Program-made: the position numbers and the translations under genes | The notes under the pieces: generated by a model | Databases searched by the model: none | What the model saw: only the letters and a program-made list of their open reading frames with translations | Told to the model about the DNA's origin: nothing | Shown: positions 35,471 through 43,001 of the stretch, piece by piece | How the letters are laid out: the number at the start of each line of letters is the position of its first letter | How positions within the stretch are numbered: the stretch's first letter is position 1 | Assembly (NCBI GenBank): GCA_035495315.1 | Contig: DATJGF010000173.1 | Coordinates: 47,103-111,102 of the forward strand | Source of the DNA: DATJGF01 sp035495315 | GTDB lineage: Bacteria > Verrucomicrobiota > Verrucomicrobiia > Limisphaerales > UBA8199 | DNA length: 64,000 bases | Reading direction: 5' to 3'

Positions 35471-36931
35471 TCACGGCGCCGCGCCATGGAAACAATACAG
35501 ATTTCGATCTGTTCGGAGGAACAAGCGTCCATGGTCGAGCACAGGTGTGGCGTAAATTTTTTCATGAAAATCATGTGAAGAGATCACCCGCCATTCCCGC
35601 TCGGCAGCAAGGACACTCACCGTGCCGGCCTCACTCGCGAAGTAAACTTTCCCATCGCCCGTAACTGGGGATGAAAAATAATTACCGAATCCCGGCACCC
35701 GTTCTTCCTGCAGTAATTTGCCAGTATCGGATTCCAGTTTGGTCACAATCCCGCCCTCCTTGACCATCCATAGCATGCCATTAACCAGCACTGGCGTGGC
35801 CACATAAGGAACTCCTCGCTGGTATTTCCATAGCTGCACACTGGAAGGCAGTTCACCTCCGCCGTTCGGGCGAAGCGCCAAAATAGCATTCTGCGCACGT
35901 CGGAATACCTGCGCGTGTCGCTCCCATTCCTTTTGGTCCAGCAATCCGTCCTGGTCGAGGTCCATTCGGAAAAACCGATCCAGCACTTCATGATCGTCAA
36001 TCTCGCTTCGTGAAAGCTTGCCATCGTGATTTGCATCCCACTTCGCCAATGCCGTCGGCCACGCTGCCAACTCGAGGCGCTTGCCTGCGTCACCGCCCGG
36101 CGACCATGAGGCCATATAGATCATCGGACCAGAAGTCACCGGGGTTGGTATCACAATGCGCGCCAGGCCATCAATGGACCAAAGAGTCGAACCGTGTTCC
36201 GGCTCATAACTGGTCAGGCGCAACGCGCCCGCGACCAGGATTTGCGGTTTGCCGCCGCCGTTCCACACCACCGGTGTGGAGTAACTCCGAACGGCCTCCG
36301 GGCGGTCAACCTTCCACAGTTGTCGACCGGTTAGCCGATCAAACGCGGCGACGAAGCTTCCAGTATCATGGTCCTGGTTTAAAATTACTTTGTCGTCGAG
36401 GAGTATTGGCGAGCTGCCGGCGCCGTATTCATCACGGAAAGGGCCCAAACGATGCTCCCACAATTTACGACCGTTAAGATCGTAGCAGAATAGACCGGCG
36501 CTTCCGAAGAAAACAAACACACGCTCCCCATCACACGCCGGCGTTGCAGTGGCAGGATTGCCAATCTGATGAGTTTGTTCAATCACTCCCGGATGCAAAG
36601 GCGCGCGCCAGAGGACATTCCCGGAAGCCTGATCCAGTGCCACTACCGCGAGTTCTTTCGACTCCCCGCGGTACGTCGTCAGGAAAATCTTCTGTCCCGC
36701 GAGAATAGGCGTCGAATGGCCCGAATCCACTCGCACACTCCAGCTCAACAATTCAGGAGCCTCCAATTTGTCGGGCAACGAACCCGCCCCGGTAGCCAAT
36801 CCTTGATCCGAGCGAAAATAGCTGAACGTTCCAAAGCCTGAATCCATCGCCCGCGCTTCCTCTCCGCAGGTTGTCCACAGCATCGCGCCGAACGCCAACA
36901 GTCGGATCGAGCTTTCAAACCACCGGCTCAT
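35471..36931 (-). CDS. PQQ-type beta-propeller protein with an EF-hand pair
   Basis: A 486-aa exported protein from the ATG at 36931, preferred because it gives a signal peptide (MSRWFESSIRLLAFGAMLWTTCGEEARA). Repeated blades of the type 'ALDQASGNVLWRAPL', 'FDRLTGRQLWKVDR', 'KLESDTGKLLQEERV' mark a PQQ-like propeller. An EF-hand pair is inserted (DANHDGKLSRSEI and DLDQDGLLDQKEW, ~320-355). Family members are BamB-like or dehydrogenase-like, but no PQQ-ligand set is obvious here, so an enzyme is doubtful. It is co-transcribed with the lipoprotein upstream (23 bp gap). Confidence 0.82.
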   Translation of the reverse strand: MSRWFESSIRLLAFGAMLWTTCGEEARAMDSGFGTFSYFRSDQGLATGAGSLPDKLEAPELLSWSVRVDSGHSTPILAGQKIFLTTYRGESKELAVVALDQASGNVLWRAPLHPGVIEQTHQIGNPATATPACDGERVFVFFGSAGLFCYDLNGRKLWEHRLGPFRDEYGAGSSPILLDDKVILNQDHDTGSFVAAFDRLTGRQLWKVDRPEAVRSYSTPVVWNGGGKPQILVAGALRLTSYEPEHGSTLWSIDGLARIVIPTPVTSGPMIYMASWSPGGDAGKRLELAAWPTALAKWDANHDGKLSRSEIDDHEVLDRFFRMDLDQDGLLDQKEWERHAQVFRRAQNAILALRPNGGGELPSSVQLWKYQRGVPYVATPVLVNGMLWMVKEGGIVTKLESDTGKLLQEERVPGFGNYFSSPVTGDGKVYFASEAGTVSVLAAEREWRVISSHDFHEKIYATPVLDHGRLFLRTDRNLYCFHGAAP

Positions 36932-36954
36932 TTCAGGAAATCGGGTTCTGATGC

Positions 36955-37407
36955 TCACTTGTTCACGGGTTTCATCACCACATGACCAACGTCCTCGACC
37001 GAACGCGACCAGAACGGCAACGTGACAGCCTCGTACCCTTCGTGTTTGACGACGAGCATGCCAAACCGCGGAAAGGCGTCGATCGGGATGACAAAAATGT
37101 CCCAACGCCGTTCAGCCGGAATGGAAAACCGCCCTTGGGCATCCGTGGTCACAATCGGCGGTCGACTGTTAGTGAAGGCGGCCTCAGCCGAAGGGGGCGG
37201 ATAGATGAGTTGTGATACGACTACCTCGGCACCCGAAAGCGGCGCATGGCGCTCGGCATCGACGACCACCCCGGAGGCACCTGGACTCGTATTGAAACGC
37301 CACGGCAGGCAGCCAGAGCACCAGACCAACAGCAAGATGGAAACCAATTGGCGATTGGTCCAAAGGCGCCAATTAGAGCGTCTGACAAATTGAATCTTGA
37401 ATGCCAT
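36955..37407 (-). CDS. Carboxypeptidase-regulatory-like lipoprotein
   Basis: A 150-aa protein from the ATG at 37407. Its signal ends in a lipobox-like WCSGC. The mature part reads GVVVDAERHAPLSGAEVVVSQ...TDAQGRFSIPAERRW, the pattern of the carboxypeptidase regulatory/transthyretin-like beta-sandwich. This fold is usually used in binding or anchoring rather than catalysis. It immediately precedes the PQQ-propeller gene (23 bp), so the two probably act together in the periplasm. Confidence 0.72.
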   Translation of the reverse strand: MAFKIQFVRRSNWRLWTNRQLVSILLLVWCSGCLPWRFNTSPGASGVVVDAERHAPLSGAEVVVSQLIYPPPSAEAAFTNSRPPIVTTDAQGRFSIPAERRWDIFVIPIDAFPRFGMLVVKHEGYEAVTLPFWSRSVEDVGHVVMKPVNK

Positions 37408-37518
37408 TACGAAAAGCTTACCGGTAGCGGTTCGATACCTCAACACGCGTTTGGCAAAATGCGGCAATTCATCGAACGGGACTCAACAGGACGTAATGCA
37501 TAACAGCTCAAGCTCGCT

Positions 37519-39222
37519 CTAGTGGACAGTGTCCTCTTTAATCAACGCCTCATCCGAACGGTTTAGGTGGCCGGCTTTTTGTTCCAAGTACATTTTATGG
37601 ATCTGATCGTACGTAATTTTATCGCTGTCATCCAAGCGGTTTTCAGACATGAGGTTTGTGAGATTGCCGGGATTGTTGGGATCATCGATATCAGGTAGGC
37701 CGAGATCGTGCCCGAGTTCGTGTGCGCCCACCGTTTCCGCGCTTTCATACGCCCGCGCGTAAGCCTTGTCTCCGGGAACTTCATCCGGGCGTTTCTGCGT
37801 GAAATTCGAAACCGCGATATCCATCACCCGCCCACCTCGATGAGCTGTTCCTGCAGCATGCCTCTTGGTGCGTTGGTTATCTTCCATCGTTTCATCAACG
37901 ATGCGAAATACATGTCGTTTATCATTGTTCTTGAGCTCGCTGGGATCGTCAATTACGTCGATGGTAACCGTTGTGCTCCATGACATGGTCCCCTTCTTCC
38001 CATTGAATTCTACGAATTTGCCAGTCTCGGTGCCTTGGTAGGTCTTTTTAATCTGGCCACTGAGCCTATCGGCATATTGCTGCAATTCCTGCTTTGAAAA
38101 GTGATGCGAAGACGTATTCACCACGACAGCTTTGACATCGATTTTGTAAACCCCCTTATTCCCGCTCTGGCTGTAAGTCACTTTCACCTCGGCCCCATTG
38201 GGGTCGTAATGTGTCATTGGGTTTTCGTTCACGAACGAATACAAATTAAGGCTGCCGCCTTGTTCCTCCAGCGGGTCAGGTGAAATCCACCTGCCAATCA
38301 TCGAATTGTAAAAACGCTTCCCAAAATAATCGAGTCCGCTCTCTCTATCGCGCTCTTTTTGGTTATACTGATACGGATCCTCGATAAGACGCGGCGTAAA
38401 TGCTTGACGCGCGTGGCCAAACGGATAAAACCCAGTCTCCTCAACCACACTGCCCGAGGCGTCTGTGACAACACCTGAAGACCCAAGATGGTCCTGGTGA
38501 TAATACCGAATTCGCAGCGTCGGGTCGGGAACTCTCAAGACTGTGGGATTATCCGCCTTGAGGTACATTGCATCGCCGGGTGCGAGAGTCCACGGCTCCT
38601 CGATTGCAAGAGCAAGTGGCGCCGCAAACTGCTCGCTCCATTGATGGGCGGCGGCATCGTAAAACCAACCCGAAGCTGTCACCGGAAGCAGCGGCGTCCA
38701 GGATTCGAGGCCGCTTCCGGATATATAACTTCCGCCGGAGGATACAGGCTGCTCGACTGGATCGGAGTAGGCACCCGCAATGCCGACCGTGGCATTGGTT
38801 TGACATTTAATCCACAGCACTGCTCCTGATTGCACGGTTGCCCCGGGCGGCACCGAGGAATAGTCGCTCGTCGCGGCGACCCATTCATAGATACCACTGA
38901 CCAGGCCCGGAAAATTCCGCTGAAACTGGCCAATCAAGTCCTGGGCCGTAACGGCGACGGAAACGAGGTTCCACCCCTGGTAAAGACGCATGCGTTGAAT
39001 ACGCGAACTCGGCGAAAGCGAACCGGTTATGGAAGCGACGCGAGTCCCCCCGTTGTACACATATTTGGTGGATTGATCGTGATCACGGACTTCAAAATGC
39101 TTGCCGATGTAAACAGTCGTGCGCACCGCTGATTGGGCTGCCGCATTCCATGCACCAAGCAAAACGAGCAGCAATCTCATTGCTGACACGGGGAAAATAG
39201 AAGTGATCAGCCAACGCGGCAT
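37519..39222 (-). CDS. Secreted TcC-like RHS-core protein with C-terminal metzincin-like domain (cassette 3)
   Basis: A 567-aa protein with an N-terminal signal; the start may be 39222 or 39180 (MRLLLVLLGAW). Residues ~36-62 (TTVYIGKHFEVRDHDQSTKYVYNGG) are an RHS strand. Residues ~70-232 are an inserted module opening with GWNLVSVAV. Residues ~236-343 are the RHS core (RIRYYHQDHLGSSG, KERDRESGLDYFGKRFYN, NLYSFVNENP...DPNG), with candidate autoprotease aspartates Asp316 and Asp340. Residues 344-567 are a unique C-terminal domain with HELGHDLGLPD (501-511), a zinc motif of metzincin type. It is the last gene of the RHS operon, 240 bp downstream of cassette 2. Cleavage activity is inferred from the motif. 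Confidence 0.85.
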   Translation of the reverse strand: MPRWLITSIFPVSAMRLLLVLLGAWNAAAQSAVRTTVYIGKHFEVRDHDQSTKYVYNGGTRVASITGSLSPSSRIQRMRLYQGWNLVSVAVTAQDLIGQFQRNFPGLVSGIYEWVAATSDYSSVPPGATVQSGAVLWIKCQTNATVGIAGAYSDPVEQPVSSGGSYISGSGLESWTPLLPVTASGWFYDAAAHQWSEQFAAPLALAIEEPWTLAPGDAMYLKADNPTVLRVPDPTLRIRYYHQDHLGSSGVVTDASGSVVEETGFYPFGHARQAFTPRLIEDPYQYNQKERDRESGLDYFGKRFYNSMIGRWISPDPLEEQGGSLNLYSFVNENPMTHYDPNGAEVKVTYSQSGNKGVYKIDVKAVVVNTSSHHFSKQELQQYADRLSGQIKKTYQGTETGKFVEFNGKKGTMSWSTTVTIDVIDDPSELKNNDKRHVFRIVDETMEDNQRTKRHAAGTAHRGGRVMDIAVSNFTQKRPDEVPGDKAYARAYESAETVGAHELGHDLGLPDIDDPNNPGNLTNLMSENRLDDSDKITYDQIHKMYLEQKAGHLNRSDEALIKEDTVH

Positions 39223-39461
39223 AGATATTCACACCGCGTATCAGGAAAATCATTTAGGCCGGTCCTCATATCGAAAGGCTAGTGCGAAAATACTACCTCA
39301 AACTCACCCCAGGGTAAAGCCAACGTTCATTTGAGCTGCTTGGCGGTTTGGCACATGCTGCAGGGTCATGCCGGTTTCAAAGGACTGCGTTTGGTCGCAG
39401 CATCGTACGCCGAATGCAGCGCCCCCGCACTCGCTAAGCACGATCTGCCTCACGGCAATTC

Positions 39462-41165
39462 TCATTTGCAGAACCATGGCACATGTCCGACGCAGTCCAC
39501 CTGCTGCTTTGAGAATTCACCGATGGCATCATTGTACTCGGAAACTCGACGATCGAAGTCGGCACTCGCATCTGCAGCGTTAAAATCCTTGCTGAACGGC
39601 CTGTTCGACGGATTGAACTCGGGCAACGGATGGTTTTCGATATAATTCAGGAATGCCGCGCCGTGGTTTCCTTCATGGAAGGTTACCGTGGTGTTACGGT
39701 TTTTGATATCCTGCTCGGTGGTCCCGCGGCCATAGGCCTGGGTGTCGGAAGCCGAATAACCGGGTGGGTATGTGCTTTGTATCGTCAGGCTATAACTTGC
39801 AGTCGTTTTACCCGCCTGCGTGCTTAGGTGAGGAACTATTTCTACGCCAGTCTCTGCATCACCACTCTTCGTCGGGGTATTCCAACGATTTGGAAGAATT
39901 GTAACCTTGACATCCTTTCCGCGGTCCTCGACGTGCGTGTCAGATAGCCCAGGAATACCGTGGAATCCGATCGGAGACTTGAAGCTAAACGTAGCAAACC
40001 CACGGATTACGGTGACGGGGTTCTTCTGGTGCACAGTAACCACAACGCCGCCATTCCTCAACCGTTGGACTTTGCGTCCGACTAATGGCGTGCTGATATC
40101 ATGCCCGCTGGGGTCGACGTGTCCGACCGGATTGTTGCACACGTATGAGTATGGATTCTCCTTTTGTGGTTGGAATATATAAGAAGCAAGCTCCTCCGGC
40201 GCGAGCAGGTCTGGGTTCTGGTATTTGCTGTCTGGACTAAGAAATCGTCCGAAGTGATTATGCAGATATCTAGTCTCAAAATACTGCAATCCGTCCTCAG
40301 TATCCCGCTCCTTTTGCGTGAATTGGTAAGGGTCACGAATTTGGTCGGGCCCAGCGGTCCAGTGCGAAGCTCCGAAAGGATAGAAGGTGGCCTCTTCCAC
40401 TATCGCACCGGTCGTATCAGTAATGAGGCTTGATGAGCCCAGATGGTCTTGATGGTAATAACGGATTCGCAGAGCGCTGCTGGGGACGTCAAGACGGGTG
40501 GCAGTTCCGGCTTCGGCGTAAAACGCCTGCCCTGGAGATACAGTGTTCGGCCAATCCGACATCCAGGCGAGGCCGTCACCAAACTCCTCGTGCCATTGGC
40601 CAGTTTGCGCCTGGTACGTCGACGCGAAAAGGCCCTGAGGGAAAATTGGCGACCATGCTTCCAATCCCGCAGCGGGGACGAAAGTTCCTCCCGTCGATAA
40701 CGTTTGTGCGACTGGATCCGCATAGGGACCCAGCACGGTCAAAGTGCAGTTCGTTTTAGCACGGATCCAGATAACCGAACCTGGAGTAAGGCTCTCGCTT
40801 ACCGCTGCCGCAGACCACTCAGCGTTGGCGGTATTCCATTTGAACAGCCCCGCGATGATGTCCGCCACATTTTGACCTGTCGGCGCTGCCAAACTCCCAC
40901 TCACCGCGACTGAACACAGGTTCCAACCCGTGGCGGTTCGGATTCGTTGCAGTCGATTGACGGGCGAGAGCGACCCAATAACCGATGCGACGCGAATTGC
41001 GCCATTAAACACGTATTTCGTAGGTTGATCATGATCCCGCACCTCAAAGTGAGGCCCGACATAAACCGTCGCTGTTGAGAGATGAGCTCCCAGGGAGGAA
41101 AAAACAGAGACCCAAACCACAACCACCGTAAACCACAATGCCGACTCTGGCATACAAGGCCTCAT
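39462..41165 (-). CDS. Secreted TcC-like RHS-core protein with C-terminal HExxH domain (cassette 2)
   Basis: A 567-aa protein built like cassettes 1 and 3: signal peptide (WFTVVVVWVSVFSSLGA), RHS strand (TVYVGPHFEVRDHDQ), inserted GWN module (GWNLCSVAV, ~80-230), and RHS core (RIRYYHQDHLGSS, QKERDTEDGLQYFETRY, NNPVGHVDPSG). The core carries candidate catalytic aspartates 312 and 351. The C-terminal ~210 residues are unlike those of the other two and contain HEGNH (497-501), a zincin HExxH motif in TVTFHEGNHGAAFL. The protease family is not identified. Its start codon overlaps the stop of cassette 1 (ATGA). Confidence 0.82.
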   Translation of the reverse strand: MRPCMPESALWFTVVVVWVSVFSSLGAHLSTATVYVGPHFEVRDHDQPTKYVFNGAIRVASVIGSLSPVNRLQRIRTATGWNLCSVAVSGSLAAPTGQNVADIIAGLFKWNTANAEWSAAAVSESLTPGSVIWIRAKTNCTLTVLGPYADPVAQTLSTGGTFVPAAGLEAWSPIFPQGLFASTYQAQTGQWHEEFGDGLAWMSDWPNTVSPGQAFYAEAGTATRLDVPSSALRIRYYHQDHLGSSSLITDTTGAIVEEATFYPFGASHWTAGPDQIRDPYQFTQKERDTEDGLQYFETRYLHNHFGRFLSPDSKYQNPDLLAPEELASYIFQPQKENPYSYVCNNPVGHVDPSGHDISTPLVGRKVQRLRNGGVVVTVHQKNPVTVIRGFATFSFKSPIGFHGIPGLSDTHVEDRGKDVKVTILPNRWNTPTKSGDAETGVEIVPHLSTQAGKTTASYSLTIQSTYPPGYSASDTQAYGRGTTEQDIKNRNTTVTFHEGNHGAAFLNYIENHPLPEFNPSNRPFSKDFNAADASADFDRRVSEYNDAIGEFSKQQVDCVGHVPWFCK

Positions 41166-42856
41166 TTTGAACCATTGGAATTTTGAAGCCTCAGGACGCG
41201 AGACATTCCTGAGATAATTGCTTGATCTCTAACTTGGTTCTTCTGTGCCTGAGCCTCGACGAAGGCCTCATAGTTCCCGGCATTCTTCAGAGTAAGGGAG
41301 TCGTCCCCCCCAGCCAGGAATTTGGCCTGCTCCAAGGTGCCCTTGTTGCCAACATCGTCAGTGTGTGCGACCGCATCAGGGTGCGAACCTTCGTGAACCA
41401 AAGTGCCCATTTTGCTGTCAAACCCGGAATCCTGGTACCCAAAGAATTTTGCACCAATGTAGATGTGGCTCGGATCGTCGTGACAAGTGTACGCTGGTGA
41501 TGCCCAATTTTGATCATAAAGGAAGTTATCAGCAGAAAACGTTTTCAGATTGTCGTAAATCTTGTGAAGATTCTTGCTGATGACAGACTTTTGGGTCTGA
41601 GCAGTTACGGGCCCAAACCATTTCTCGAGCGCCTGCTCGGCGCTACTACAGGCGTTGAGGTGCGCATCGACTACGGCGATGGCTCCTTCTAGCGCGGCCA
41701 CCGCCTCATCCTTAGCCTTAAGCACCACTTTCTGCTGATCCGCAGACAGTTTGGTAATACCGGGCTCCGTGGGCCCACATCCGTCGAGTCCGGTTGGATC
41801 GGAATACCTCAACGGATTGTTTACAACGTAGGCGTACAGGTTCATGCGCTGAGGCATGGATAAAGTCCCTGTCAGTTCGTCCGCAGGAAGACCGTCCAGT
41901 TGCGTGTATTTTGGATCCGGAGTTGCAAATCTGGATACGGCAGAAGCTAAGTAGCGTGCTTCAAGATGGTTCAACCCGGTCTCTACATCTCTTTCCTTCT
42001 GGATGAATTGATAAGGCTCGGCGATGCCACGTGGCACATGATCATGGCGACGAGTCCCGAATGGGAAAAAAGAGGCCTCCTCAACAATGGCGCCCATCGC
42101 GTCGGTAATGGCAGTTGAGGAGCCAAGATGATCCTCATGATAATAACGAATGCGCAGACTCGGATCGGGCATTTCCAAATCGATCGGAGAGCTCGTCTCA
42201 ATGTACAATGCATGTCCCGGATCGATCGCCAGTGGCATAGCCGTGCCGAAACTGAGATGGCCTCCGAAGCTCGTCTGCCACTGCTTGGTTTCGGCATCAT
42301 AAGTCCATCCTGAGGCATTAGGTGTAAGCATAGGAAACCAGGCCTCCAACCCTCCGCTAGTAAGATAGGCACCCCCCGTCTCAATCGGCCTGACCGAGGG
42401 GTCATTATAGGTCCCAAGAATGCCAAAGGTGGTATTGCGGGCGGCCTTAATCCAGAGAACCGTGCCAGCCCAAATCGTCTGAACCGGGCTGAGAGCGGAA
42501 TAATCTTTAGTTGCTGGGTTCCATTTGTAGGCCGCTTCTAGGCCGCCAGGTTCGTTGCGTTCGCACTGGCCCGCCAAATCGTCCGCCGTCACGGCAAGCG
42601 AAACCAAGTTCCAGCCAGTGTAAACGTGCAAGCGCTGCAGGCGCGTATTAGGTGAGATTGACCCTGTAATTTCTGCGACCCTGGTGTCGCCGTTAAACAA
42701 AAACTTGGTGGGCTGTTCATGATCCCTCACCTCGAAACACGGCCCGACGTAAATCGTGGCTGTAACGGATGCGCTTTCGAGGCTTTGGCTAAAAGTCCAA
42801 ACAATGATCGCAAGGCTAAATCGAACAGACTGTCGGCAACTGCTCATCTGCCACAC
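41162..42856 (-). CDS. Secreted TcC-like RHS-core protein with C-terminal M35-like (aspzincin) domain (cassette 1)
   Basis: A 564-aa protein with a signal (SLAIIVWTFSQSLESAS), the RHS strand (TIYVGPCFEVRDHEQ), the GWN insert (GWNLVSLAV, ~81-230) and the RHS core (RIRYYHEDHLGSS, QKERDVETGLNHLEARYL, NLYAYVVNNP...DPTG). The core has candidate aspartates 314 and 353. The C-terminal domain (358-564) carries HEGSH (488-492), followed by HTDDVG (Asp500 or 501 as third ligand) and LKNAGNYEAFVE. That order matches deuterolysin/peptidyl-Lys metalloendopeptidase (M35) domains, where it reads HExxH ... GTxDxxYG ... NAxxY. It follows the RHS shell gene by 145 bp and ends with the ATGA overlap to cassette 2. 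Confidence 0.85.
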   Translation of the reverse strand: MWQMSSCRQSVRFSLAIIVWTFSQSLESASVTATIYVGPCFEVRDHEQPTKFLFNGDTRVAEITGSISPNTRLQRLHVYTGWNLVSLAVTADDLAGQCERNEPGGLEAAYKWNPATKDYSALSPVQTIWAGTVLWIKAARNTTFGILGTYNDPSVRPIETGGAYLTSGGLEAWFPMLTPNASGWTYDAETKQWQTSFGGHLSFGTAMPLAIDPGHALYIETSSPIDLEMPDPSLRIRYYHEDHLGSSTAITDAMGAIVEEASFFPFGTRRHDHVPRGIAEPYQFIQKERDVETGLNHLEARYLASAVSRFATPDPKYTQLDGLPADELTGTLSMPQRMNLYAYVVNNPLRYSDPTGLDGCGPTEPGITKLSADQQKVVLKAKDEAVAALEGAIAVVDAHLNACSSAEQALEKWFGPVTAQTQKSVISKNLHKIYDNLKTFSADNFLYDQNWASPAYTCHDDPSHIYIGAKFFGYQDSGFDSKMGTLVHEGSHPDAVAHTDDVGNKGTLEQAKFLAGGDDSLTLKNAGNYEAFVEAQAQKNQVRDQAIISGMSRVLRLQNSNGSK

Positions 42857-43001
42857 TGTGCTGCCACCTTCTGCTCATCCGATCGAAAGCCACATCTGAT
42901 GAGAGAACGCGTTGAACACTTTTGAATTTGAAAGCTCACTGGCTTGGATGCTTTGGGCTCGCGATTTCAAAATTCCAGACTTGATATGATGTTCCGAATA
43001 G

